Positions 1 to 11,512 of a DNA stretch of 64,000 nucleotides are shown here, in pieces. Both the position numbers and the translations under genes were made by a program. The notes under the pieces are model-generated. The model was not told where the DNA came from. It made no database searches and saw only the letters and a program-made list of their open reading frames with translations. Every line of letters starts with the position of its first letter. Positions within the stretch are counted from its first letter, which is position 1. The DNA is from Epiperipatus broadwayi (taxonomy: Eukaryota; Onychophora; Udeonychophora; Euonychophora; Peripatidae): positions 10,708,292 to 10,772,291 of the forward strand of contig JAQFVV010012402.1 in the NCBI GenBank assembly GCA_028023455.1, read 5' to 3'.

Positions 1-631
1 ATTTTAAATATACATTCAGTATTGTAACTGCCGCACTAAATTGATATCTATTGAAAGAAAATAATTGTATAAACATTGTCAAAGATTTGTAACCAAAATA
101 ATAGTTTAAACTGTGTGACGTTGATTATACATATATAAAACTCATCTTGAATTTTGCCAAAATAAATATTTATATTTTTAAACTTTAATCCAGTTGTTCG
201 AATCTTCTTAATAATATTTATATTTACGTATGCTTTTAACTTATATCTTGGGTTCACTCAATCTCTCATCATCATCATCAGCTGAGTTCTTATGCAAAAC
301 GATGTAGCACTGGGCCTGGAAATAATTAATTTATGTAGTATCGCTGTAGGGTGTTGTCTGTAGTGTTATAGATTTGGGGAATGGGCAAACAGGTTAGAAT
401 TCATGAATTCTCCTGACCTGTGCATCTCAGGCATGATTGGATTTGGGGTACTTTTGCTCAGATTCTAAATCTTGTTGGATGGATATACATTTTTGACCGG
501 TACAAAGTTTGAATTATATATCCCAGAACAGAGAAAACATCTTATTTCTAATGACCTGCAATATTAAATCACCTTAGATTATATAAATATAATTGTTAAA
601 TAACATATATAAATATAATTGTTAAATAACA
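1..631. other. AT-rich sequence, no gene seen
   Basis: No credible coding potential on either strand. A short (TCA)n run lies near 268-283. A 24-bp unit containing ATATAATTGTTAAATAAC is directly duplicated at about 583-632, abutting the left end of the pogo-like element. A related sequence recurs near 2950-2985, just beyond that element's right end. This may mean the transposon landed in, or copied part of, an older repeat. Confidence 0.5.
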
Positions 632-1363
632 TAAGCCATGTTTTCCCTCAAAATAAGACGTAACCAGAAAATAAACCTTGGCGTGATTTTTCAGTATGCT
701 TATAATATAAGCTCTATCCCAAATATAAGCCCTAGTTAAGATCATTAGCCATATAGATGGCCCATTGACATACTGAATTATAAAATAATGAATGTATAAA
801 TAAATAATATTATGGACATTAATGCTTTAAATAAATGGTAATATAAATTATATGGTTCTTTTGTATTTTCCCATCAACAATATTAGACAAACATAATTCT
901 ACCTAAATAAAAAAAAAATTTATCACAAGTCTCTATATCAGACAATTTATAATTTTATTTGTAAAATATTAAAGAATGTTAAAACTTAAGTAAATAAATT
1001 GAAAAGAAACGTTTTCAATTAAACGTAATTTAAACAAACATGGACGCATATATGTATATTGATTAATAAATTTGAGTTTACAAATTACTTTCTATGGAAA
1101 GAAATTCATAAATATTAATTAATTATAAAACTTTGTAGATACAGAAATAAATTCCTCAGAAAGTAATGACTTGTGTAATTAAAGATAACGAATTATTTGT
1201 ATGAATTCAAACTAATTAAACCCCAAGAATTTACTCCAGAAAAAGATAAGAGAAACAAGGGAGGAGATGATATAAAAAGCTTTAGGTACTTATTTTGTTA
1301 ACATACAGAAAAAGAATCAGAATTAAAAACAATTCTTTTTTTATGTTGCACTTCAAGTATACA

Positions 1364-1964
1364 ATAGTCAAATATGTTTAAAAATACATATATACAAGCA
1401 ACAAAGATTACAAATTATAAAATTATCATAGAAAAGCCTTTTTCGGCAAATTATGTTTTTTGCCCTTTTCAATATGTCTCCATGATTTAAAGCACATACA
1501 GTGACATCTATATCAATACATGAGAGAAGATAGATAAACAAATGGATATGATTTTTTTTCTCAATCCTACTACAAAATTACTCTGTTATATATATATCCA
1601 CATATATTAATTAATTAATTATCCATTTTTTATCCATTAACCACTTATTATTCAACCACTTATTTTTCAAGAATGGATAGTTAATTAATTAATACATGTG
1701 GATATATATCAATTCAATATATATAGCAGAGTAATTTTGTAGTAGGATTGAGAAAGAAAAAAATCACATAATAGATCGTGTCGGATATCCATTTTGTCTT
1801 CTCTCATGTATTGATGTAAATGTCGCTGTATGTGCTTTAAATCATGGAGACATATTGAAAAAGGCAAAAAACATAATTTGCCAAAAAAGCCTTTTTTATG
1901 ATAATTTTATAATTTGTAATCTTTGTTGCTTGTATATATGTATTTTTAAACATATTTGACTATT
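1364..1964. repeat. 0.6-kb palindromic (foldback/MITE-like) repeat
   Basis: The two halves are near-perfect reverse complements: ATAGTCAAATATGTTT at the left edge and AAACATATTTGACTAT at the right edge, continuing through GGCAAATTATGTTTTTTGCC-type sequence, the (TATA)-rich part and a short spacer around 1640-1670. Arms are nearly 300 bp. A diverged relative of one arm (TTTTTGGCAAATATTACTTT) occurs near 54,683-54,730, so this is a dispersed family. It sits inside the pogo-like element, hence is probably younger. No coding potential and no hammerhead core seen. Confidence 0.75.
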
Positions 1965-2495
1965 ATTTTATTAACTACTTAGATTTACAATGTTTGCTTT
2001 AGTCTTAAAATTTTAACATGATAGCTTTTAAATATTCAAGATAAAAAAAAAATAGTTTCATTTATTAAAAATGTTTTTCCTCTTAAAAGATTTTATTAAA
2101 ATAACAGAAGTTATTTTAATAATCAAAGTTTAGTTTAAGTTAAATCATCAATCTTTCTATAAAGAAAAGTTCTTAAAAAGAATATCCAAGCAGGTTTATT
2201 ACAAATAATTTGAAAAGTGTTAATATTCAGACTTGATAATGGATGGATGTAGTTGAGTGATATATGAATCATTGTAATTCAATATATCATATGTTATAAT
2301 GGATATATTTAATGTGCATATATGAAATACAGAAATATTTTCTGAATTTTTGTGCTTGCCTTTTTTTTGTTGTTGCTTTTGTGTGGATAATCTATTCTTA
2401 ACTGTAATCATTTTTGTTACCATTCTTATCTCATAAGTCATTAATTAACACTTGATTTAATAATAAATAGAACAATATTCTAATCACCAGATAAC

Positions 2496-2600
2496 ATGAG
2501 TGCAAAAAGAAAGAGTTATTCTGGCAAGTACAAGAAAAAATTGTGGGGGTTTTTCGGGGTAAGAATCTTACAGCTTTCTATAAAGAGAAGTATTTGAATG
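2496..2600 (+). pseudogene. pogo-like transposase N-terminal stub
   Basis: An ATG opens a short frame beginning MSAKRKSYSGKYKKKL and ends at a stop about 34 codons later. The KRKSY-x(3)-(F/Y)-K pattern matches the start of the N-terminal DNA-binding region of pogo/Tigger-type transposases (typically KRKSYxxxFKLxVV). The remaining transposase is absent: the right terminal repeat begins about 45 bp after the stop. This is a MITE-type internal deletion joining the transposase start to the 3' end. Too short for certainty. Confidence 0.5.
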
Positions 2601-2738
2601 AATGTATATTTTTGTACTTGAATAAATATAGATTTTTGTATATGAAAAAAATAAGACATCTCCTGAAAATAAGCCCTACAATGTCTTTTGGAGCAAAAAT
2701 TAATATAAGATCCAGCTTTATTTTAGAGAAACATGGTA

Positions 2739-3395
2739 GAAGAAAATTATTCTTTCAACTATGAGCTATAAACAAGCAACATTTCACATCAATAAATGTT
2801 TTACAAGAATAAACAGTCCAACTATTTTTAAAGCATACTATTAAATAAATTAACATTAATTAACATTGTTGAAAATAGATCATGATCTTATTACAAATCA
2901 GATTTGTAAATCAGCTTATTATTTGCAAATCTGTGACATTGAACCATGTTGGTTTATATAAATGTAATTATTAAACAACATAATGCTATAGGAATGTAAT
3001 TTTTCCCATGCAATATGAATAGATAGCACTCCATATTTTAAAACAGACAATACATCCATTCCTAAAGTCTACTGTATAATAATATACATATAAACTCTCA
3101 TTCTACATGACTAACATATAATCAATATCTCATAGAAAACCCCAACTCACTAGAACAGTTATTAAATTTCTTCACTTGGCCAAATCTAATTGATTTTTTT
3201 TCTTCCACTTTAAAAAAAATCTATATTCAACTAGATAAGCAATCATGTTTTAGTAAATCAATTTGTTATGAAAACTTATAATCCAAAGTTCAATCAACTG
3301 CTATTTTGTATTTGTTTTTAAGAAAGATTTTTACTTTATAAATATACATTTCTAAAAATAACTATAGAAAATTAATTTATTCATAATTTCAAAGT
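2739..3395. other. AT-rich sequence, no gene seen
   Basis: No supported feature. A short inverted pair built on ACAAATCAGATTTGTAAATC and TTTGCAAATCTG lies at about 2893-2937. Confidence 0.45.
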
Positions 3396-3614
3396 ATAAT
3401 AACAACGCTTCACTCTTCTTACACTTTAAAGCAAAATATATTTATTTATTGTTTACAGTTTTGACTGTTCCTAGCAGTCTTCATTAGATATCAAATCCTT
3501 TCTATTACAAGGATTTGAGATCTGACAAATACTGCTAGAAACAGTTGAAACTGTAAAGAATAAATAAATATATTTTGCTTTAAAGTGTAAAAAGAGTGAA
3601 ATGTTGTTATTATA
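3396..3614. repeat. Palindromic repeat (about 219 bp)
   Basis: The left arm (ATAATAACAACGCTTCACTC, then ACTTTAAAGCAAAATATATT) is the reverse complement of the right arm ending at 3614. The central loop (about 3470-3540) contains an inner inverted pair around CAAATCCTT / AAGGATTTG. Non-coding, foldback type. It lies about 110 bp outside the hAT element. Confidence 0.75.
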
Positions 3615-4023
3615 TGTTATATATAAAAAAGCAAAAATAAAGGAAAAAGGAAGAGAAAGTAATTTCAAAGTAAATATTATTATCAAAAAAAGATTAAAAT
3701 CATTATTGCTATATTTTTCCCCAGTCCTCTATAGCCATGCTCCTTAAAGTGTGAGATGTGGCTCATTAGGGGATCATAGAACTTTTTGTGAGAAGCCTTA
3801 AAAAAGTCTAGTGGTGATGAAAGTTTCTTTAAAAAACTAATTTGTATCTAAAAACCAAATTAAACACATTTTCAATCTTCTAAAAACATAATAAATTCAT
3901 TTTAAACTGAATATTAGATAATATTCAGATCAGAAGAAACTTATTTGCAAAAATTATGTCATTATTTATCAAAATTGATGGATTAAGTTTGTCAGAAAAT
4001 CCTTACAGATATTATTTTATAAG

Positions 4024-4095
4024 ATTGCCTGGTTAGAAAGTTAGCACTGGACTAATATTTAAGTCCATGTGATTATTGTGTGAGAATGTATGCAA
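4024..4095 (+). repeat. Possible tRNA-derived (SINE head) relic
   Basis: GCCTGGTTAG followed by AGCACTGGACTAATATTTAA and GTCCATGTGATT has the order and self-pairing (TGGACT/AGTCCA) of a tRNA anticodon region as found in tRNA-derived SINEs. The TpsiC/B-box part that should follow (near 4080) is too eroded to recognise. It lies in the 5' non-coding part of the hAT element. Low confidence. Confidence 0.3.
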
Positions 4096-4449
4096 ATACT
4101 TGAATCACTAATTCCTAATGACTAATTACTAGTGTTGAGACATATAATATATGCTCCATCTATCATGCACCTACCGTCCACCTTTTGCATAGCAAGGAAA
4201 CTGCAGTGAAATTCAGTGATTCAGCCAATAAGAGATTTGATCTATTTGAGGTTTAACATATTAACTATTAAAATGGATATGAGAGTAATTATAAAGAGGT
4301 TAAAAGATGTTACAGAGAATAATGTTGACCAGACATAAACATCTGGAGTAGTTACATTGGACAATCACAACCCACAATGATTTCTGGAACTGGAGGGAAA
4401 GGACAAGAAATATCAAACAAAAAAATGAAAATATAATGCTACATGTATA

Positions 4450-6160
4450 CAGTATGTTTTTATTCAACTGAATAACAATCCTAACAAACCATTGTGTATA
4501 ATTTGCCAAAAACAATTATCAAATGATTATATATGGCCAGACAAAGACTTATTCACCACTTGGAAAACTTTCACACTATATATAAAAAGGAACAGTTGAA
4601 TTTTTCCAAAGAAAGGCTGAATAATTTAAGTGACAATCAGCATTCTTTTCAAAAGAAACTAAATCGAATAACAAATTATTGAAACTTTCATTTGAAATTG
4701 TTTATTTGATAGCTTAAATGGAAAAAACCTCATACAATTTGTGAAACCTATATGTTACCAACAATAATAAAATTTGTGAAACTATTCATGGTTCTAAAGT
4801 TTCAGTACCATTAAAGAAAATTCCTGTGTCTAATGATACAATTAAGAGGTCAGATTCTATTGTTTATTTTAATGTCGGATTCTATTGTTTATTTTAATGT
4901 CCAGGATTAGACAAAGCAGTTCTTTTGCCATTCAACCTGATAAATGATAATACAAACAATGCTAATTTAATTATTATTGTGAGATATCTGCATAATTTTC
5001 AAATTCATGAAGATATATTTTGCAAAAAACTTCTTGGTACAAACAAGGGAAAACATATATTTGAAAAAGTAAATATTTTTTTTATATATAAAATGCATTT
5101 GATTGGAAAAAGTGTGTTGGAATTTGCATCATCAGTGCTGCAGCCATGGTCAGAAGAATATCAGGATTTTTAGCAGAGACCAAAAACATTTGTCCAATTA
5201 CAAGACACATTCACTTCATTATCCACAGAGAAAATTCAGTTATTTGACAAATAAAAAAATCTCTTAGTAAAGTATTATCAGAAGTTTTGAATATAGTAAA
5301 TTAGATAAAAACAGTGCTATCGATAAAAGACTGTTTCATATTTTATGCCAAAAGATGGATTTAAATTATAAAACACTTTTTTTTTCATGTGTCAAAGCAT
5401 CGGCCAAGAAGCGAACCCATAACAACTGCTTGTAAGGCAGCTATGCTGACCACTCGGCCACCAACCCTTGACGCAGAAAACTTTTGTATGGCTATCTTCC
5501 AGGAAAGTTCTCAAAAGGGTTTTATATCATTAAAAGATGAATTAAGACTTTTTTTAATTGATAAAAACCATAAAGAAGCAATCCAGTTTTGCATCAAAAG
5601 TAGTTGTTGTTAATTTCTTATTTGATTGATTTTTACAAAAAATTGAATAAACTGAATCTCTCTCTGCAAGGGTAAAATATAAATATATTATGTCTAAATA
5701 AATAAGTGCAAGTTCTCCAAAGTAATATATCTGTATGGTCACATAGTTTTAAAATTTGTAATACAAAAATGTATGTTTCCATCTCTTCATGAATTTGTCA
5801 AATATCTGAAGATAAGTATTTTTTCAATTTAGATGAAAACAAAGAACATGATTGGATAAGACTGCCATTGAGCTCTTTTACTAATATTTCAACATCTACT
5901 ACGATCATCTCAGGAACAATTAATAGAAATAAGAGTAGATGCAATACTTGAAACAGAATTTCCTAATTCTGATATCAGAATTTTGAATTCGCAGACAAGA
6001 TAAATATCTTTCCATTTCTAAGACAGCGATAAATATTCTGATTCCTTTTGCTTCAACTTATTTATATAAAATTGCTTTTCATCACATTTGCTAATTAAGA
6101 ATAAACATAGATTGTCTGTATCAGAAGAAACATTAGAAAAAAAACAGTTGCAATTTCAAA
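4450..6160 (+). pseudogene. hAT transposase relic, ZBED5/Charlie-like
   Basis: Reading across frames recovers the family's landmarks in order. A BED-like region NKPLCIICQKQLSNDY starts at 4483. A VRYLHNF...EDIFCKKLL...GKHIFEKVN block lies near 4980-5075. At 5101-5215 DWKKCVGIC, SGFLAETKNIC and HFIIHREN correspond to the conserved WxKCVGICTDGA...HRE block. The RKVLKR...LKDELRLFLID block lies at 5500-5565 and LNKLNLSLQG at about 5637-5668. A C-terminal EQLIEIRVDAILETEFPNS region begins near 5910, and IKNKHRLSV near 6090 corresponds to the end of the dimerisation domain. The TDG after CVGIC, which holds a catalytic Asp in the family, reads IIS here, and several stops and frameshifts are present. 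It encodes no functional enzyme. Confidence 0.75.
5395..5468 (-). pseudogene. tRNA-like sequence (SINE head or tRNA pseudogene)
   Basis: On the minus strand, TGGCCGAGTGG (5450-5460) fits the pol III A box and GGTTCGCTT (5409-5417) the B box. Between them CTGC-CTTACAA-GCAG forms an anticodon arm with a 7-base loop and anticodon TAC (valine-like). The acceptor and T stems pair poorly, so this is a relic rather than a working tRNA. It interrupts the hAT transposase frame between the HFFFH and RKVLKR motifs, so it was inserted after that gene was formed. Confidence 0.6.
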
Positions 6161-6550
6161 TATCTTGCCAGATAATAATCTCTGTAATAATATTCAGTTG
6201 GGTCAATTTGATTAAACGTTACGGCTATTAAAAATGAATAAACGTTATTATTGAATATTGCTAGTAAGTTTTGTTTTACGTTTTTTATTTCATATTTATA
6301 TATTACTGTAAACATAAATCTATTAATATATGCATACTCTAAAATAATAAAATGTAGCTACTTTGTTATAAATGTAATAAACATATGCTATGATTTTGCT
6401 CAAATTTAATTTTTTTATTAAACCCCTTTTCATAACTAAATATATATATATTACATTGTAAATATATTATAAACAGATAGAGCCAAGAAATATATTATTG
6501 TTTCCTCAGGGGTCCTCATATCAAAAAGTTTGAGAAGTAGTACTCTATAG

Positions 6551-7970
6551 TAATAGTATTTTCTCAAGCCTGTATTTATTTTTCCTCTCTTATGTATATT
6601 CATGGATACTTAATGGTAGATATTGGTAGAAACAGTAAACTTTTGCCAGAATTAGGATTTGGCTCTGTGAACTGGAATATTGTTACTACTTTATGTTTAG
6701 ATAATTTCAATGAATTGATAGTTTTAGGAATTTCAAAGAGCAAATATTTATAGCTACAGAAAACATATGAAACATATTATGAAGCATACTAAGAGTATTA
6801 AGCTAATTGCAAAGCATAGGCAATAATTAAAGAAAATGAATATATAAATAATTAAATAATCACTATATGTTTAAAAGTTTCAAAAGAGGCAGAGATGGGT
6901 ATGATCCATGAACAAAGTATGAAGAGCAAGTAAATATATAAAGAGAATATTATAATAGGTAAAAAATCCATGTTCAGTCATAAAGTTAAACAATTTTAAA
7001 AATACATACAAAAGGTGTGTTATTACCAGTCCTTAAGATATTACCCTCCATTCTAATGTTCTGAGTGATAGTTTTAATAAATTTTCACATATAGTGATCT
7101 TTATTATCATTAGATATTTGCAGTGGCATATTTCCACACAGGACCACAGTTTTTATATGGGTAGGAACTCCATAAACAAAAAGTTCATTCTAAAGCTTGA
7201 TCATATATTCAGTAATCCAGCAAAATCTAAATCTTGACTATAGTAATAGATAACCAACTATAACTAATTGCTACAATTAATCATTTAGAAATAAATATAA
7301 AAATGATATTGAAGTATACAATTTTCATGATGAAATACATTGGGTGGGGAGAGTGATTTAGCATTTGAGATGTTTGAAGTATTAATTAATGACAAGCACT
7401 CTACTTTTCAAAATGCAAATGGAGAATGATTTTTTTTTAAATATTCTGAATCAAATTAAAAAGCTTTGGCCAAAACCATTTAAACAATTTATCAGTAATA
7501 TTTATTGAAAATTATATTATCCATCAGCTGAATTACGTAAATATTATTGATCAATTACAGCAATGAAAAGCAAAAAAAAAGCATCTACATAAATATAAAT
7601 ATTTTTTTTTGTATAAATCTGATTATTAATTACGTCATCAGTCATTGAAAATCTATAAATCGTTACTTATATTTATTTGTTATTTGAGTTTACTCCTTTT
7701 GTTATAGAAATAAAAAGTTTTAATAAAAATCATGTTTATTCTTTTAAATATTTAAAATATTAGACGTAGGATCTAAATATCATATACCTCTGGACCCTGA
7801 AATGCACAATTTGCTGAAATTTATCTTTCAAAAAAAAAAAAGCAAGTCTTATAAAAATACAATTTTTCTTCTTCCTCTTTTTCTTATATGTTGATTTCTA
7901 TATTTACATATCATACCATTTCCAACTTATTTATATACTTCAACAATATTATTTTTTATACTAAAACTTT
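6551..7970. other. AT-rich sequence, no gene seen
   Basis: No ORF with coding-like composition, no long palindrome and no recognised repeat. Short A or T runs only. Confidence 0.45.
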
Positions 7971-8010
7971 ATCCGACTGTTCTGCAGTCATCATCAGAAC
8001 TACAATATCC
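7955..8010 (-). repeat. Hammerhead-like module (degenerate)
   Basis: The minus strand reads GTAGTTCTGATGATGACTGC, then AGAACAGTCGGATAAAGTT. It has an intact CTGATGA followed by a perfect 5-bp hairpin GACUG/CAGUC in the stem II position, but the following GAAA is replaced by GGATAAA. The TTGTAGTTCTGA flank recurs on the minus strand near 36,862-36,876, so it belongs to a dispersed repeat. Probably a decayed ribozyme-derived segment. Confidence 0.35.
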
Positions 8011-8029
8011 AAATATATAATCATACAGT

Positions 8030-11000
8030 TAATACATTTTATACACATATAACCAGACCACTTTCTTTGGACTTTTATATTTCTTACTGCGTTTCTTACA
8101 TATCCCCAACTATTTCAATCTTAAAATAATATATCATTGTCTTTATCCTCCTATTTCTTTCTCTTTTAGTTGCCATAGTCTTTTATACTTTTTTTATATA
8201 ATTCCCATGCTTCTGCTCAATTTATATTTCTACATTATTTTTCCCAATTTATTCATTTCATTCTGCTTTCAAATTCACCTTACTGCATGTTGACCATTCC
8301 CTAGGCTTGTTAAACTTTGAAACATTTTTGGTCACAAATGGACAGTCTGTAGCCAATTTCGGTCATGATCTAAGAGCAGTCAATAAATGTCCAGATAATT
8401 TTAACTATAGGATAAAACCCCTCAGTTTAAATACTGATGCTCTGACTGTAATAATAAATATGATTGTAATAAGATGCAGCTATTTCTACTGATGGTGAAG
8501 GTATCATATTTCTATGGGACCCATAGTTATCTTTTTTAATGTTAATGGACTACAAAGTAATATTCAAATCTATTGAAAGCCTGTTCAATATGGCAGCTCC
8601 AATTCCATAATTTTTTTTATTATTTCTTACATTAATCTGTTATCACTTCCCAAACATTTAAAAACTTTAACTTATTCTATAACTGTCCATCCAATGTTTA
8701 TTTTTAGTGTTTACATCACTTTATGTTTATTTATATACATCCAATTCCAATTCTACATAACGTTTTGCTAAGTTGATCTTACCTATCCAGGAATACTATC
8801 TTCAATAAATATGATGCAAAGAACTCACCTATTATTGGTACTAATTCCAGCAATATTAAAATTAGTCTCATGGAATAACTTTCCTAAGTAAAACAACTCT
8901 TCTTAAATTTTTCTTGTTCACAAAAAGTTACACAGTTTCTGATAAAGATATGAATTTACTAGTAAGCATTCTTTTCCAATTTATATGTAATCTGTTTTCA
9001 AAACTTTTAAACTAATTTACTTTACTGTATGCCTTTTCAAAAGCAGTTAAACAAGGATTAACTTTTCTTCCCCATTTCATATTTATTTCTTAATAACAGT
9101 TCTTAAGTGCTTCTCTTGTCTATCAAACTTTTAATTCATGCTGCTTTTAGCCTATTTCATACTCTGTAGTCAAGTTGCAATCTTTTAGTGTCCATAATTT
9201 ATTGATTGTTTATTTATTAGAATTGAATTCCTTTCTTTCTAATTTAAGAAGGTTGTGTTGTTGGCCCGTGGTGAGATTTGGGGATTTGTTTTTTTATTTT
9301 TTGTGTATGTGTTTTTGGTTTTTGATAGTAATAACTTATTTCCCCATTATCTCTTTGCAGCATTACTTATTTTATTTCTAATTAATACTTGGACAATGGA
9401 AAAGTGATTTTGTTTAATATAGTTTTGAATAATATTTATTATTCTTCATTATTGTTACATGTATTTTTATTTTTATTTTGTGTTTTTTAATTTTTATTTC
9501 ACTGTAATTTTATTACTTTTTTCAATTTTTACTTTTTTAATGTTTCATTATATATTAAATATATTTATTTTAAGATGGGTTTAAATTCCTTCTCTTTATA
9601 AGGGGTGGATTTTGTGTGGTTAGAGATAGAGATATGTGTGGTTTTTTTTGTTTGATTTGTTGGGGATTTAAAAGGATGAAAAAAATTATAACCCTATACC
9701 ACATTAACTTTATGCATTATTTCACATTTTTTTTTTTTTTATTAAAAAAATTAAAATTTAGAAATTTAAAAAAATTTTATATGATTAATTATTAATTTGC
9801 ATTTTTTATAATTGTTTATTTTTTATTTTTTTATTTATGTTTAAATTTAATTTTTTAAATTTCATTTTTCATATTCATCATATTAATTAATTTTAAATAT
9901 TATAATTATATTGAAAAAATTTATAAATTTTGTTTAATATGAGGGAGGTGAGTAGTATATTTGTGTTTTTTTTGTTTGTTGTTGGTGTATATATATATAT
10001 ATAAAGAATTACAAGAGTCAAAAGTCTAAACAATACTTTGGCTGCATGCCAAATAATTGCTAAAAGCTGGTCATATGACTATTTTCCTGAGTTACATATT
10101 ACATTAAGTCTCAGATATTTATCTCCTAAAGTTTTTTTTTTTAATAAATTAAATTGTAGTCATTATGCATTGACATTTTACATTTCATTGAAAGCTTCGA
10201 CAATTTCTTTCTTCATTACTGTTCAACTTGTTTTATTGTTATCTGTCTTTTATTTTTAATTAGTGCTACTTCTATTATATAAATCATTTATCTTCTTCTA
10301 TCTTTTTACCACATAAATTTTCTTTACCAATAAATTCCCATTTTCAACTATTTGTTTTTTTCTAATAATTGCATTTTTTAATTAAACAGTTTTATTCTAT
10401 TATATATTAATTCAAAATTATTTTTCCTTATAATTATATTTACAATATTTACTAAATCATAATATAAATGAAATGTATTCTTATTATCTGAATCTTCTCA
10501 TATGATTTTAAATCATGTGTTCATTATTATTATGCTATTTTTATTTTACTAATTTCTTATCTTCAGACCGACTTCGATCACAACTTTATCATCCCTTCAA
10601 ACCATGTTCACCTCTGAGTATTCTTATCCAATTATTTTGTAGTGGTTTTTAGTTATTTTTAAAATTTCTTTAGATGTGATTTTTGCTTCTTCATTTTAAT
10701 AATGCCTGGAACATATTTTTGAAATTACCATAAGACTAAATACCAATAATTTATTATTTGAAAAAGTGTTAGTTGTGCAAGTTGTTTTCTTGAAATTAAT
10801 ATCTACATTATTAAGTCTGTTGGATTATACCATCTCAACATCTTTATTTTTTGACTATAACTCTTTAATTTTATTTCAGCATGCCCTACAAAATTTAATT
10901 ATTTTTTTTTGTCTCTGATAATAAATTTAACCATCTTTTTCCATAACCTGAATCTTCTATATACTGTTTTTATATAATTTTTTGATCACAAAGACATTTA

Positions 11001-11510
11001 TGACCAACCTGATATGATCAATAAACTGGAAATTCTATATCTGCTGGATTAGTTATTTATTCCTTTCTCCAAAAATCTCAGTTGTATTTAAATCCTATTT
11101 TCACAAAAAAAGAACAGTGATATTTATTTCTGCTGGGTCATACTTTTAATCTATTCATCACTTCTCAAAATAAAATTATCTGTATTAAATTACATTTATG
11201 CTAATTAAAGTAGCATAGAATTAGAGATAGATCTAATTAATTGTTAAAAAAAATTAATACATTTTAATGAAAAAATTTTAAAATCAATTTGAAATAGATG
11301 TTACTAAATTTTGTTTAGATAAATTCACTTAACAGAAAAAAAAGTATTTAATGATTAAATAAAACTAATTTAAAAGTATATGACAAACTCTAAAATTGAT
11401 TTATAAAATATATATTAAATGTGTTTGACAGTATAAGAAAATATATTTATAAACTAATATTTAAATACAATTATAGTATGTATATTTAATCTAGATGTAA
11501 TTAAAGTGGA
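8030..11510. other. T-rich low-complexity tract, no supported gene
   Basis: The plus strand is strongly pyrimidine/T-rich, extremely so at about 9270-9990, with a (TA)n run at 9986-10001. The minus strand near 8900-9200 gives a faint reverse-transcriptase-like word (AFEKAYSKVN), too isolated to annotate. No other feature supported. Confidence 0.4.
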
Positions 11511-11512
11511 TT

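Larger units (their letters stand above)
634..2736 (+). mobile_element. Decayed pogo-like (Tc1/mariner superfamily) DNA transposon
   Basis: The left end reads CCATGTTTTCCCTCAAAATA and the reverse complement of the right end reads CCATGTTTCTCTAAAATAAA, forming imperfect terminal inverted repeats. A TA dinucleotide lies at each boundary (632-633 and 2737-2738), the target expected for Tc1/mariner/pogo. The subterminal AAAATAAGAC / AAAATAAGCCCTA motifs occur at both ends. The interior is non-coding apart from a transposase N-terminal stub at 2496, close to the right end, and it carries a separate 0.6-kb palindrome. No DDE catalytic domain remains, so it is non-autonomous. Family assignment rests on the TIRs, TA target and stub. 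Confidence 0.6.
3735..6542 (+). mobile_element. Full-length, inactivated hAT transposon (Charlie/ZBED5-like)
   Basis: The 2.8-kb element is bounded by the same 8-bp word CTCTATAG at 3727-3734 and 6543-6550, the target duplication length of hAT elements. The right end in reverse complement reads CTTCTCAAACTTTTTGATAT, matching the usual Charlie-type terminus; the left end (CATGCTCCTTAAAGTGTGAG) is a diverged partner. The interior carries a plus-strand transposase relic from about 4450 to 6160. Frameshifts, stops and a tRNA-like insertion make it inactive. The length agrees with an autonomous hAT element. Confidence 0.8.

Noticed and set aside
268-300. CAGCTGATGATGATGATGAG on the minus strand
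   Set aside because: The CTGATGA is part of a simple TGA tandem repeat; no stems or GAAA.
8900-9200. Minus-strand AFEKAYSKVN word resembling an RT motif
   Set aside because: No second RT motif at the right distance could be read, so it may be coincidence.
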